From NCBI GenBank assembly GCA_903906425.1, contig CAIVKH010000115.1:1-64000 (forward strand): a stretch of DNA of 64,000 nucleotides. Direction: 5' to 3'. The DNA comes from an uncultured bacterium (GTDB taxonomy: Bacteria > Verrucomicrobiota > Kiritimatiellia > CAIVKH01). Positions 17,906 to 27,067 of the stretch are shown here, piece by piece. Position 1 is the first letter of the stretch. Every line of letters begins with the position of its first letter. The notes below the pieces were generated by a model. The model worked only from the letters and a program-made list of their open reading frames with translations. It searched no databases and had not been told where the DNA came from. Position numbers and translations under genes: made by a program.

Positions 17906-20820
17906 ACGTGAGTCCGAAAAACAAATACACACGTCGTCTTCGCGAGATTCAAAAACCCATAAGCGGCGCGCTGCTGCTGTCGCTGGCGATGGGGCCGTCC
18001 ACCGCCTTGCTGGCACAGATTCCCGCTGCGGCACCGACAAATACCGTCGTGCCCGCCGTGCCGGAAGCACCCATGTCGGCAACGCCAGCGCCTGCAACTC
18101 CGCTGTCGGTGGCACAGCCGGCAACAACGCCGAAGATGCCGGTCGCTCCGATCCTGCCAACGGGAATGACTCCTTTCCGTCCCCGTCCGCCCGCGAAGTC
18201 CGCATCGGCGACGGCAGGGGGTGACGCTGCCGCCAATGCGGGCGGAACCAACGCGACTCCGTCGAAAGGGGCGGGCACGCTCACGACTGATTTGCCGCCG
18301 GGATCGGAAAATAAATTCGTTGCCTTGAAGTACAAGGATTCGCCGCTTGATCTGATTCTGGACAATGTCGCCGAGTGGACAGGGCGCATGCTCATCAAGG
18401 CGCCGGGCGTGACTGCAACCGTGACGTTGACGAGCAACGACAAGATCCCAATTCCACAGGCGCTGGAGGCCATTGAAACGGTGCTCTCCATGAACAACGT
18501 GGGCCTGGTGAAGATGGGTGACAAATTTCTGAAGGTGGTGCCGATTGCCAATATTCAGCCCGAGGGAAAGAAGATCAATTTTCAGCCGCCGGAAAAGGCA
18601 TTCCCCGAGGCCGACCAGCTCGTCAGCCAGGTGATTCAACTCAAGTACATGGAGCCGGCGGAAGCGCAGCCCATCCTGCAAATGCTTCTGCATGGCTACG
18701 GGAAAATCCAGGTCTTCGAGCGTACCAACAGCCTCCTCATCACCGACACCGGATCAAACCTCAATCGCATTCAAGAAGTTCTCGCCTACATCGACCAGCC
18801 GGTGGAATCGAAGATCGAAACGCGTATCTACGAAATCCACTACGCGAAGGCTTCCGAAGTCGCCAGCCGTCTCAACGAGTTGATTGCCGAAACGCAGCAG
18901 GGCAAAGAAGAAAAGCCGCGTATTGAGAACCCGGTCGTTTCTCCCACGCCGGCTTTCCCGACGCCGCCCGGAGTTATTCGCGCGCCGCGGCCCGCAGGGA
19001 CGACGACCACCACCGTTTCGCCCAGCGGCGAGACTCCGCAGGAAGCCGCCGAACGCGGCGTCATCCATGGCAAAGTGAAGATTGTTTCGGATGAGCGGCT
19101 CAACCTGCTCTTCATCATTTCCCGCGCGGAAAATTTTGTATTTTTCGACAAGATCATCACGGTGCTGGACCGGGCGACCGATCCGGAAATCACCCTTCGC
19201 GTGGTTTCGCTTCAATTTGCCAAGGCCGAGGAGATCGCCAGCATCCTCAATGAATTCATCGGCGCGGCAAAGGAAGACACCAGCAAGAGCGGCGCCGGGG
19301 CGGCCGCTGCGGCACCGGGCACTGCTGCCGCGGGCGCAGGCAGCCAGACGATCCGCGACTTCATCGCTGCGCGCCAGGCCGCCGCCGCACCACAACCCGC
19401 CGCTCCTCGTGCCCGCCTTGCGCCTATCACCGAGGCGGAGAAAGATGTGATTGGCCGCGTTTCGCCGAACACACGCATTCTGGCCTACAAACCGACGAAC
19501 ACCCTGTTGCTCATGGGCCGGCGCAACGATCTTGCCGCCCTGGACCAGATCATTGACAAACTCGACGTGATGCTCGCACAGGTGCTCATCGAGGTAGTCA
19601 TCATCAACGTCGCGCTCGGCGACAATGTCTCCTACGGTATTGAATGGCTGCAAAAATCCATGACTGCCTACAACACGACAAAGCCCGGCCCCGGTGGCGG
19701 CATGAATGTGTCGCAACCGATAATGGGCTTCGGCGGCGGCAGCACGGCCGGCCACCAATCGGGTCCCTTCATTGACGGTGCCGATGTTAACCGCGGCACA
19801 ATTATTCCCCCCAGCGCTGTCGATAACCTCACTTACTACACGACGTTGTATGGCTTGAATCTCGACATGATAATCCACTTGGCCGCGGGTTCATCTGACG
19901 CACGCGTCCTCTCCACTCCGGTAATCATGACCACCGATAACAAGGAAGCTGACATCAAGGTTGGCCAGCAGGTTCCGATCCAGAATGCAACCGTTGGCTA
20001 CAACACCGGCCAGAACACGGTGAACTACGAATACAAGGACGTAGGACTCGAAATCAAGGTGACGCCGCGCATCAATCCCAACGGCGTCGTCGAGATGGAA
20101 ATCAAACAGGAAGACAGCAGCATAGCCGGCGGCGGCGGAACTACGCAACCGACGATCAACAATCGCGCCATGAGTGGAAATGTTTCCGTCCGCCACAACC
20201 AGACCGTGATTCTCGGCGGCCTCACCCAGACCACAAAAAACAAGACCCGGATCGGCATTCCAATCCTGATGGACATTCCGATCCTCGGCGCGCTCTTCCG
20301 CTCGGACACCCTCCTCGACCAGCGCAACGAGGTGCTCGTGCTGATCACGCCCTATGTCCTCAAATCCCCCGAGGAAGCCCGCGAAGAAACCGCGCGCCTC
20401 CACGCCGCATCGGGTTCGTCCAAGACCCGCTGGCACGAGGGCTGGACCGACAGCGAACTGCCCCGCATGAGCGAAAAAGAATTGCAGGAACTTCTCGCGC
20501 GCCGGAAAACCCGCCTGTTGAAAATGGACGAGAATGAAAAAGATTCCCCCTCGCGCGTCTCCACCAGCTTCGCGCCGGACGACATCCGGGTTGCCGCGCC
20601 GGCGGCCCGTGCATCGAACACAACTCCGCCGGCAGCTACGCCTGCAGACGCTCCGCAAACCCAGCCCGCGCCCGCCGCCACACCCGCCGTGCCCAAGGCT
20701 GTCGCGCCCGCAGCCCCGGTGCCCGTCGCGCCTGCGGCCGTACCGGTGCCCGCCGCCGCCACCCCTCCGGTTGAGGCTCCGAAGCCGGTGGACCCCAACG
20801 CCCCCGTCCCACTGCGATGA
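17902..20820 (+). CDS. gspD: Type II secretin GspD
   Basis: Outer-membrane secretin of 972 residues, longer than the usual 650-750 because of Pro/Ala-rich regions. A signal-like segment (about 20-40, SGALLLSLAMGPSTALLAQ) is followed by a Pro/Ala-rich region to about 130. The N0 domain begins at FVALKYKDSPLDLILDN, and N1-N3 repeats follow (for example VIQLKYMEPAEAQPIL and LRVVSLQFAKAEEIA). The secretin core includes VLSTPVIMTTDNKEADIKVG, VPIQ and VGLEIKVTPRINPNG, and ends near VLVLITPYVLKSPEEA. The C-terminal about 130 residues are again Ala/Pro-rich, ending KPVDPNAPVPLR. A copy of this 3' end recurs as a relic at 21680-21748. Confidence 0.93.
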   Translation: MNVSPKNKYTRRLREIQKPISGALLLSLAMGPSTALLAQIPAAAPTNTVVPAVPEAPMSATPAPATPLSVAQPATTPKMPVAPILPTGMTPFRPRPPAKSASATAGGDAAANAGGTNATPSKGAGTLTTDLPPGSENKFVALKYKDSPLDLILDNVAEWTGRMLIKAPGVTATVTLTSNDKIPIPQALEAIETVLSMNNVGLVKMGDKFLKVVPIANIQPEGKKINFQPPEKAFPEADQLVSQVIQLKYMEPAEAQPILQMLLHGYGKIQVFERTNSLLITDTGSNLNRIQEVLAYIDQPVESKIETRIYEIHYAKASEVASRLNELIAETQQGKEEKPRIENPVVSPTPAFPTPPGVIRAPRPAGTTTTTVSPSGETPQEAAERGVIHGKVKIVSDERLNLLFIISRAENFVFFDKIITVLDRATDPEITLRVVSLQFAKAEEIASILNEFIGAAKEDTSKSGAGAAAAAPGTAAAGAGSQTIRDFIAARQAAAAPQPAAPRARLAPITEAEKDVIGRVSPNTRILAYKPTNTLLLMGRRNDLAALDQIIDKLDVMLAQVLIEVVIINVALGDNVSYGIEWLQKSMTAYNTTKPGPGGGMNVSQPIMGFGGGSTAGHQSGPFIDGADVNRGTIIPPSAVDNLTYYTTLYGLNLDMIIHLAAGSSDARVLSTPVIMTTDNKEADIKVGQQVPIQNATVGYNTGQNTVNYEYKDVGLEIKVTPRINPNGVVEMEIKQEDSSIAGGGGTTQPTINNRAMSGNVSVRHNQTVILGGLTQTTKNKTRIGIPILMDIPILGALFRSDTLLDQRNEVLVLITPYVLKSPEEAREETARLHAASGSSKTRWHEGWTDSELPRMSEKELQELLARRKTRLLKMDENEKDSPSRVSTSFAPDDIRVAAPAARASNTTPPAATPADAPQTQPAPAATPAVPKAVAPAAPVPVAPAAVPVPAAATPPVEAPKPVDPNAPVPLR

Positions 20821-20831
20821 GTAATCGTGAT

Positions 20832-20879
20832 TTCCAATGATTGGAAATAAGCGCAAACGATCAATTCCAATCATTGGAA
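20832..20879. repeat. TTCCAATNATTGGAA doublet, locus 6
   Basis: Perfect copies at 20832-20846 and 20865-20879, 33 bases apart, just after gspD. Together with the gspD 3' end this doublet is duplicated at 21680-21807. Confidence 0.95.
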
Positions 20880-20899
20880 ATTTAGAAAGGAATCATGAA

Positions 20900-21664
20900 A
20901 TGAAAGAGATAAAAATGAAGATGCATGGTTGCAGATTCACATTTCGGCCCCTTTTTTTCCTGACCCTGCTGTTCGCGTCTTCCCTGACGGTTTTCGGCGA
21001 TGCCGCGCCTGCGGTGCCGGTCAGGGCAACGGTCACGATCTCGCTGAATGACATCGCGCGAAATGACAAACCATCCACGACCTACGGCATCTATTTGGAT
21101 GGCACATTCGTCGGGCAGGTTGACGCCTATGCACCGGTCCGCGTCATCGAGACGCAGGAAGGGAGGCATGAAATTTCCGTCAAGGAATGCAACGGACCTT
21201 CCATGTATGACACGACGGTTTCGAAAACCCTGGACATTTACCGGGACGTTGAAATCGAAATTCTATGTCGTCCTTTCACGCTTCGCGACAAGGCATCTGC
21301 TTCAATTGCGCCACTCCAATTATCCATCTTCGAACCTCTCCAGCTTGCAACTATTGATGAGGATGTCTATGGCATCCGTTTGAATCTCTTTGAAGGGCGC
21401 AACCGGAATGTCTTTGGAATTGATGTCGGTCCCGTCAATTTCGTCTCCGGTCAGCTCGCCGGAATCGAGGCGGGTTTTTACAATTGTGCAAATCGCGTCA
21501 AAGGCATTCAGCTCGGTTTCCGGAACGACGCCAATGAAGTTAGCGGAGTGCAAATTGGTTTTGCCAACACAACCCTTCGAATGCATGGCCTCCAGATTGG
21601 TTTCTTCAACGAGATTGTGGAAAGTCCCGTTCCCCGCACCATTCTGCTGAATTTGTGTTTCTGA
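20900..21664 (+). CDS. Exported protein with surface-repeat-like C-terminus
   Basis: Predicted exported protein of 254 residues. The start at 20900 gives a basic n-region and hydrophobic segment (FFLTLLFASSLTVFGDA) as signal peptide, with AAGGA upstream. The middle (GIYLDGTFVGQVDAYAPV... GRHEISVKE) looks like a PEGA-type beta domain. The C-terminus has repeats of the type GIQLGFRNDANEV, GVQIGFANTTLRM and GLQIGFFNEI, resembling LA_2272-type surface repeats. The base composition looks less GC-rich than neighbouring genes. It is bracketed by two copies of the gspD 3' end plus repeat doublet, which suggests it arrived by a local duplication or insertion. Function unknown; possibly a secreted or surface substrate of the secretion system. 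Confidence 0.7.
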   Translation: MKEIKMKMHGCRFTFRPLFFLTLLFASSLTVFGDAAPAVPVRATVTISLNDIARNDKPSTTYGIYLDGTFVGQVDAYAPVRVIETQEGRHEISVKECNGPSMYDTTVSKTLDIYRDVEIEILCRPFTLRDKASASIAPLQLSIFEPLQLATIDEDVYGIRLNLFEGRNRNVFGIDVGPVNFVSGQLAGIEAGFYNCANRVKGIQLGFRNDANEVSGVQIGFANTTLRMHGLQIGFFNEIVESPVPRTILLNLCF

Positions 21665-21679
21665 CGCCCGACGGATCGC

Positions 21680-21748
21680 GCCGCCACCACCCCGCTGGTC
21701 GAAGCCCCCAAGCCGGTGGACCCCAACGCCCCCGTCCCGCTGCGATGA
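21680..21748 (+). pseudogene. Relic of the gspD 3' end
   Basis: Translates as AATTPLVEAPKPVDPNAPVPLR followed by TGA, almost the same as the last residues of GspD (AAATPPVEAPKPVDPNAPVPLR in two halves with two or three changes). The similarity continues past the stop codon through the repeat doublet (20821-20879 against 21749-21807). It is therefore a fragment of a second gspD-like 3' end and not a gene. Together with locus 7 and the bases after it, it accounts for the 312-base gap before the ThuA-like gene. Confidence 0.8.
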
Positions 21749-21759
21749 GCAATCGTAAT

Positions 21760-21807
21760 TTCCAATGATTGGAAATGATCGCATCCGATCACTTCCAATC
21801 ATTGGAA
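21760..21807. repeat. TTCCAATNATTGGAA doublet, locus 7
   Basis: Perfect copies at 21760-21774 and 21793-21807, 33 bases apart as in locus 6. It belongs to the duplicated gspD-tail segment. The 169 bases from here to the next start show nothing else I can support. Confidence 0.95.
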
Positions 21808-21976
21808 AAATTCTGGTCGCCGCCCGCGCTTTCGTGCGCCGCCACAAATTTGCCCGCCAGGAATCTTCCGCCGTGCATTTCGCCGCCAGATTTTTCGGGA
21901 GAGTCGCGGGCGGGCGGGAAAATATTCAGACGGAAAGGGCGTCTGCCGCGTATTGATGCGCGGATGGGTTCCGGTG

Positions 21977-22969
21977 ATGATGATGAATATTCGTGGTGCG
22001 ACATGGTGGCTGATGATGGCGGCGCTGGCGTGGACGGCGGCGGCCCAGGACTGTTTTTCAGTCAAGGGCGGCGACGGCCCCGGCAAGGGGAAGAAGATTG
22101 TCCTGCTGGCCGGTGACGAGGAATACCGGTCGGAAGAGGCGATGCCCGCGCTCGCAAAAATTCTCAGCCGGCACGGATTCGACTGCACCGTCTGCTTCTC
22201 GGTTGATCCGAAGGACGGAACGATCAACCCCAACCAAGGCGACAGCCTCACGAATCCGGAGGCGCTGGATTCGGCCGATGCGATCGTGATGCTGCTGCGC
22301 TACCGCCACTGGCCGGACGCGGCGATGAAACATTTCGACGATGCGATCAAACGCGGCGTGCCGGTCGTCGCCATGCGGACCTCGACGCACGCGTTTCAAA
22401 TCAAGGACGGCCCGTTCAAGTGCTACGACCGCTTCGGCGAGATGGTGCTCGGCGAAGAATGGGTGAATCACTGGGGCGGCCACAAAAAAGAGGCCACGCG
22501 CGGGATCATCGCGCCCGGAATGGAGAGGCTGCCAATCATGCGCGGCGTGGCGGAAATTTTTGTCAGCACCGATGTCTATGAAGCCTACCCGCCGGCCGAC
22601 GCGACGATCCTCGTGCGCGGCCAGGTGCTCAGATCCATGGACTGCAACGCGCCGCCGGCCGAATACAAAAAGCGCCGAACGACCGACAAGGTCGAGCAGG
22701 ACATCAACAACCCGATGATGCCGGTCGCCTGGACGCGCGTGAACAAAAACGCCGGCGGCAAAGAAAACAAAATCTTCTGCACCACGATGGGCGCGGCCAG
22801 CGACCTGCCCAACGAGGGCCTGCGGCGGCTCATCGTCAACGCCGTGTTCTGGGGCCTCGGCATGGACGTTCCGGAAAAAGCCGACATCGCGATGGACGGC
22901 GATTTCAAGCCCACCTTCTATGGCTTCAACGGCTACATCAAAGGCGTGAAGCCCGGCGACGTGCGATGA
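21977..22969 (+). CDS. Secreted ThuA-like domain protein
   Basis: Exported protein of about 330 residues with a class I glutamine-amidotransferase-like ThuA fold (KIVLLAGDEEYRSEEAMPALAKI near the N-terminus; VPVVAMRTSTHAF; NHWGGHKKEATRG; VAWTRVNKNAGGKENKIF, a form of the ThuA P-x-W motif). ThuA was named for trehalose utilisation, and in PVC bacteria such secreted proteins are common in gene sets for polysaccharide breakdown, but the reaction is not known. The start at 21977 gives a standard signal peptide (MMMNIRGATWWLMMAALAWT); ATG 21956 is an alternative. It precedes a secreted peptidase-like gene on the same strand. Confidence 0.78.
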   Translation: MMMNIRGATWWLMMAALAWTAAAQDCFSVKGGDGPGKGKKIVLLAGDEEYRSEEAMPALAKILSRHGFDCTVCFSVDPKDGTINPNQGDSLTNPEALDSADAIVMLLRYRHWPDAAMKHFDDAIKRGVPVVAMRTSTHAFQIKDGPFKCYDRFGEMVLGEEWVNHWGGHKKEATRGIIAPGMERLPIMRGVAEIFVSTDVYEAYPPADATILVRGQVLRSMDCNAPPAEYKKRRTTDKVEQDINNPMMPVAWTRVNKNAGGKENKIFCTTMGAASDLPNEGLRRLIVNAVFWGLGMDVPEKADIAMDGDFKPTFYGFNGYIKGVKPGDVR

Positions 22970-23018
22970 ACATCGCGAAGCGGTCCGTGTCGAAGGCTGG
23001 CATGACAGGAGGTCTTCG

Positions 23019-24116
23019 ATGATGTGGCGCACCGCAATTGCAATCTCACTGATCGCGTTCACCGCGCGCGCGGAACTGCGCGTCGAGTCCACGATGCCGG
23101 GCCTGAAGGCCCACGATGTGAGCGCGGTCGCGGACGGCGACGAGGCGACGTGGTTCCAGAGTTTCCGTCCGCCGTACAGCAATGATTACATTTCCGTGAC
23201 GCTCGGCAAGCCGCAGAAGCTGACCTCGGTCCGCGTCGTCACCGGCAAGCCCGACGGCGGAAATATTTTCGCGGCTGGCGTGCTTGAACTTTCCACCGAC
23301 GGAAAAACTTTTTCGTCCGCGGTGCCGCTCGAAAATGGCGCGGCAAAATGGTCGGGCAAAATCGGGCCGGTGGCAGCGATCCGCGTCCGCGCGACGGCGG
23401 ACGGCATCGCGCCAATTGCGATCCGCGAAATCGCGATGGAGGATGACGTGCTGCCGAAGGTCGTCGTGGGCGTGCCGGGAAAAGCACCGTTCGGCAAGCT
23501 GACGGCAAAATGCGATTTCACGAAGGTGCCGCCAAATTATTGCGTGCTCATGCGCGACGAACTCGACGGCGTCGCGGACTGGTTCTTCACCTACTATCCG
23601 AAAATCGTCGCGCTGCTCGACGCGCCGACCGACGGGCTTTTGCGCGATCTCGAAATTCGTTTTCGCAACGACATGAAACCCGGCGTTCCCGGCTACGTTT
23701 CGGGCACGGTGATGACGCTGAGCATCCCGCACATCATCCGCAACCGCGACGACGTGCGCGGCCTGTTCATCCACGAACTCACGCACGTCGTGCAGTCTTA
23801 TTCGGGAAAAGGCGAGCGGCCCGGCTGGCTGGTCGAGGGCCTCGCCGAGGCCGTGCGCTACGAACTCAGCCCGCCGGACGACGCGTGGCGCGCTGCGGTT
23901 GACGGAATCCCGGCGGAAAAAATTGACTACCACAACGCGTATCGCGACCCCGCGCGCTTTCTGCTCTGGATCCAGTCGCAAAACAACCCCGGCCTCCTCG
24001 CGAAACTCAATCGCGCGCTGAAGGACGGCTCCTACAAAAGCGAAACGTGGACCGCCTTGACAGGCAAAGATCCTGACGCATGGTTGCGGGCGTATCGCGC
24101 CGCTGCGGAAAAATAA
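23019..24116 (+). CDS. Secreted basic-secretory-protein-family metallopeptidase with discoidin-like domain
   Basis: Exported protein of 365 residues. After the signal peptide (to about residue 18, ISLIAFTARA) an F5/8 type C-like beta-sandwich is suggested by VADGDEATWFQSF... DYISVTLGKPQKLTSVRVVTG. The second half matches the plant-type basic secretory protein family and contains the zinc-binding HELTHVVQ with a downstream GWLVEGLAEAVRYEL, where a third ligand is expected. A perfect AGGAGGT ribosome binding site lies at 23007-23013; tandem ATG codons at 23019 and 23022 are both reachable. Likely an extracellular carbohydrate-associated protease; substrate unknown. Confidence 0.78.
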   Translation: MMWRTAIAISLIAFTARAELRVESTMPGLKAHDVSAVADGDEATWFQSFRPPYSNDYISVTLGKPQKLTSVRVVTGKPDGGNIFAAGVLELSTDGKTFSSAVPLENGAAKWSGKIGPVAAIRVRATADGIAPIAIREIAMEDDVLPKVVVGVPGKAPFGKLTAKCDFTKVPPNYCVLMRDELDGVADWFFTYYPKIVALLDAPTDGLLRDLEIRFRNDMKPGVPGYVSGTVMTLSIPHIIRNRDDVRGLFIHELTHVVQSYSGKGERPGWLVEGLAEAVRYELSPPDDAWRAAVDGIPAEKIDYHNAYRDPARFLLWIQSQNNPGLLAKLNRALKDGSYKSETWTALTGKDPDAWLRAYRAAAEK

Positions 24117-24135
24117 TCCGCCGCGCTCCGCAAGC

Positions 24136-24182
24136 TTCCAATGATTGGAAATTGGCGTTGCGCAAACTTCCAATCATTGGAA
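24136..24182. repeat. TTCCAATNATTGGAA doublet, locus 8
   Basis: Perfect copies at 24136-24150 and 24168-24182, 32 bases apart, between two same-strand genes for exported enzymes. Confidence 0.95.
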
Positions 24183-24220
24183 GACTCCGGCGCAAGGTTG
24201 CTCGAAAAAAGGAACAGACC

Positions 24221-25822
24221 ATGAAGAGGTTCAACTTTCGTTTGCGTTCCACCGCCGCCGCGCTGGCGCTCACGGGCCTGTCGCTGGCCGTGTCGTCGTG
24301 CAGCACGCCGCCGCCGGGCAAGTTCGTCACGCTGACTTCGCTGCTGGATGAAATGACGGACCACGCCGCGCCCGCGCGGATGCCGGACCCGGCCTACTCG
24401 TGCGTCTCGTATTCGTCCTATGACCGCACCAGCACCGATCACAAGGACTCGAAGACCTGGTTCGCCAACAACGACTGGAACCAGTTTGCCGGCGTCGAGA
24501 CGAACGCGGGCCGCACGGAGATGGTGATGATGGACACGCACGGCCCGGGCGCGATCGTGCGCTTCTGGCTCACCGGCCGGAATCTCGACGGGACGTTGCG
24601 CGTTTATCTCGACGGCTACAACAAGCCGCTGATCGAGGGCACGATTCACGATGTCTTCGGCCCCGCGCTCGCGCCTGATCCGCTGGCGTATTCGGTCGCG
24701 CACGGCCGTGCGTGGAATTTGTACCTGCCGATTCCGTTCGAGCGGCAGTGCAAGGTCACCTACGAGCCGCGCGGCGCGCTCGTGCCCGGCAACTGGCAGG
24801 AGCCTAACGAAATTTTGTACTTCAACATCACCTGCCGCCGCTATTCGTCGAGCGTCGAAGTCGAATCGCTCACGCCCGAGCGCTTCGCGAAGTCGAAAGA
24901 TTTGATCGCCTTCGCCGCCGCGCGGCTCGCGCACAACGGCGCCGACACCGGCGGCACGACGCGCGAAATCAATCTGGCCGTCCGCCCGAAGGGCGAAGCC
25001 GTCGCGCTGGAAGCCGGCGGACCCGGCGCGGTCTCCGTCCTGCGTCTCCGCGTCGCTGCCGCTGATGTTTCCGCCGCGCTGCGCGACGTGCGCGTCGAGA
25101 TGAATTTCGACGGCGAGTATTGCGTCTCCGTGCCGTTCGGCGATCTGTTCGGCTCCGGCAATCAGAACAAGTCTTTCAAAACGTGGTTCGCCGAGTGCGA
25201 TGGTGACGGCGGCTTCACCTCCTGCTGGCTGATGCCCTTCGCGCATTCCTGCCGCATCGAAGTAAAAAATCCCGGCAACAGCGACGTGTACCTTTCCGGC
25301 TTCGCAAAAGTTTCCCCGTTCAACTGGACCGACCGCGCGATGCACTTCCACGCCAAGTCCGCCCCGCACGACAACATCCAGATCGAGCGGGCCGGAACCG
25401 CCGAGGCCGCCCGCATCGTGAACTACGCGGAGCTGCGCGGACCCGGCGTTTATTGTGGCGACGCGCTCCACGTCTGCAACCGCACCGGCGGGCCGAAAGG
25501 CCAGCAGTGGTGGGGCGAGGGCGACGAGCAGATTTATGTGGATGGCGAGGAATTCCCGTCGCACTTCGGCACCGGCACGGAAGATTATTACGGCTACGCT
25601 TGGTGCGATTCGGAACTTTTCTCCAAGCCGTTTCACGCCCAGCCAACCGGCGAAGGCAACAGCGGAAAGACGCTCGGCGGCCAAACCGTCAACATGCGCT
25701 ATCGCGCTCTCGACGCGATTCCGTTCCGCGAGTCGTTGCGCTTCGACATGGAACTCTGGACGTGGGCCACCGGCTCGCTCGACTACACCCCGACCGTCTT
25801 TTGGTACGCACCGGCACGGTGA
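24221..25822 (+). CDS. DUF2961 (GH172-type) lipoprotein
   Basis: Predicted exported enzyme of 533 residues. The N-terminus has a signal sequence ending in a lipobox-like LAVSSC (Cys about 25), so it is probably membrane-anchored. The rest matches DUF2961, the family that includes GH172 difructose-anhydride and fructo/arabinofuranosidase-type enzymes: VEMVMM-like DTHGPGAIVRFWLTGRN near 105-125, FPSHFGTGTEDYYGYAWC near 445-465 (Glu of GTGTEDY a catalytic candidate) and RYRALDAIPFRESLRFDMELW near the end. The substrate cannot be read from the sequence. AAAGGAACAG precedes the ATG at 24221; longer readings cross the repeat doublet. Confidence 0.82.
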   Translation: MKRFNFRLRSTAAALALTGLSLAVSSCSTPPPGKFVTLTSLLDEMTDHAAPARMPDPAYSCVSYSSYDRTSTDHKDSKTWFANNDWNQFAGVETNAGRTEMVMMDTHGPGAIVRFWLTGRNLDGTLRVYLDGYNKPLIEGTIHDVFGPALAPDPLAYSVAHGRAWNLYLPIPFERQCKVTYEPRGALVPGNWQEPNEILYFNITCRRYSSSVEVESLTPERFAKSKDLIAFAAARLAHNGADTGGTTREINLAVRPKGEAVALEAGGPGAVSVLRLRVAAADVSAALRDVRVEMNFDGEYCVSVPFGDLFGSGNQNKSFKTWFAECDGDGGFTSCWLMPFAHSCRIEVKNPGNSDVYLSGFAKVSPFNWTDRAMHFHAKSAPHDNIQIERAGTAEAARIVNYAELRGPGVYCGDALHVCNRTGGPKGQQWWGEGDEQIYVDGEEFPSHFGTGTEDYYGYAWCDSELFSKPFHAQPTGEGNSGKTLGGQTVNMRYRALDAIPFRESLRFDMELWTWATGSLDYTPTVFWYAPAR

Positions 25823-25921
25823 ACGAATCTGCCGCAAGCCGACTGGTCATCAACGCCACTTGCCCGTATATTTTTGCCACGCTGATGCGCAGCGTGACTG
25901 AAGAACATTTTTTCAACATCC

Positions 25922-26218
25922 ATGCCAGATACAACGACCATCGAAAAACCCGCGCCGGCCATCGCGACCGAATCGGACAACGACCTTGCACCGCTGTGGG
26001 ACGTAATCGTCTGGAATGATCCGGTCAACCTGATGACCTATGTCGTCTTCGTCTTCCAGCGCGTCTTCGGTTTCAATCGCGAACTCGCGACGAAGCTGAT
26101 GCTCGAAGTCCACAACGCTGGAAAATCGCTCGTCGCCACCGAACCGCGCGAAATGGCCGAGCTTCATCTTTCGCAGCTTCACGGCTACGGCCTCCAGGCC
26201 ACGCTCAGGAAACACTGA
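25922..26218 (+). CDS. clpS: ATP-dependent Clp protease adaptor ClpS
   Basis: N-end-rule adaptor of 98 residues. The core WDVIVWNDPVNLMTYVVFVF contains the conserved DP.N..YV motif, and LEVHNAGKSLVAT matches the ClpS helix that binds ClpA/ClpC N-domains; hydrophobic-pocket residues are in place. ClpS delivers proteins with bulky N-terminal residues to ClpAP/ClpCP. Its stop codon overlaps the start of the next gene (TGATG), as in actinobacteria where clpS is also followed by a DUF2017 gene. Confidence 0.92.
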   Translation: MPDTTTIEKPAPAIATESDNDLAPLWDVIVWNDPVNLMTYVVFVFQRVFGFNRELATKLMLEVHNAGKSLVATEPREMAELHLSQLHGYGLQATLRKH

Positions 26219-26724
26219 TGCGCATCAAACGCGAAAGCGGCGGCTCGCTCATCCTCCACTTTGGCGGCGACGAGGCGGTTTTCTTTCGCAGCTTCGCAGC
26301 CGAAATGCGCGCGCAAGTCGAACATCCCGATTTCACGCGCCGCGCCGTCCGCCGGCTTTTTCCGCGCTGCTGCGAGGATGAAAAAACCGACGGCGAGCTG
26401 CGCAGCCTCCTCTTCGATGAACAGCGCAAGCAGAAGCTCGAACGCATTGACGCCTTCGCCGCCGCGCTCGCAAAAATCCCTGCGGCCGGCGGCGACGTGA
26501 AACTGTCGCCGCAGGAAATCGAACACTGGCTCGCGCTGCTGACCGACCTGCGCTTCATCTACGCCGACGCCGCCGGCATTGACAGCGACGATGCAAACGC
26601 CGAGATCAACCCCGAACCGACGCGCGAATTATTCATCTACGAATATCTGACCGGCCTCCAGCAAATGCTCCTCGGCCTCGGCTTCGGCTACAACGAGGAC
26701 CCCGCCTGGCGCGACGCCACGTGA
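26218..26724 (+). CDS. DUF2017 family protein
   Basis: Soluble protein of 168 residues, translationally coupled to clpS. The pattern (ILHFGGDEAVFFRSFAAEM... RRLFPRCCEDEKTDGELRSL... LTDLRFIYADAAGI... ELFIYEYLTGLQQMLLGLG) agrees with the DUF2017 family known beside clpS in actinobacteria. Its function is unknown; the conserved neighbourhood suggests a role with the Clp adaptor or in N-end-rule proteolysis. Confidence 0.75.
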   Translation: MRIKRESGGSLILHFGGDEAVFFRSFAAEMRAQVEHPDFTRRAVRRLFPRCCEDEKTDGELRSLLFDEQRKQKLERIDAFAAALAKIPAAGGDVKLSPQEIEHWLALLTDLRFIYADAAGIDSDDANAEINPEPTRELFIYEYLTGLQQMLLGLGFGYNEDPAWRDAT

Positions 26725-26748
26725 TGGAGCGGATCCTTCGGCGATGGT

Positions 26749-26795
26749 TTCCAATGATTGGAAACTGCGGCCGCGAAAACTTCCAATCATTGGAA
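26749..26795. repeat. TTCCAATNATTGGAA doublet, locus 9
   Basis: Perfect copies at 26749-26763 and 26781-26795, 32 bases apart. They lie in the 343-base gap 26725-27067; the remainder of that gap (26796-27067) holds no gene I can support, only the leader of the Gfo/Idh gene. Confidence 0.95.
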
Positions 26796-27067
26796 TTTCC
26801 GACGCTCGCCGATGAAGGGAATTTGGAGGCGGGTCGCCGCCGCAGACATTCCGGGGTGAAGCAAACGCTGTAGCCGCGACGACGGCGCCAGCACCTTCCG
26901 CCTCTGCCGAGCCTGCGACAGAAACTCGTGACGACTGCGCGAAATCTGCGCTGGCGCGGCGAATGATGAAAGTGCAAGATGGAAAAGTTTTCGGGCCGGG
27001 TTCCGCGACCACGACGATGGCGGGGACGTGCGGCGAAATGAACAAGATAAAAAGTCAGGAGAAACAG

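Noticed and set aside
24032-25837. A 601-residue minus-strand open frame opposite the DUF2961 gene
   Set aside because: No recognisable motif, and it would read through the repeat doublet; the plus-strand protein is a clear family member.
26629-27045. A 138-residue minus-strand frame in the gap before the Gfo/Idh gene
   Set aside because: It runs through both repeat copies and into the DUF2017 gene and has no domain or ribosome binding site.
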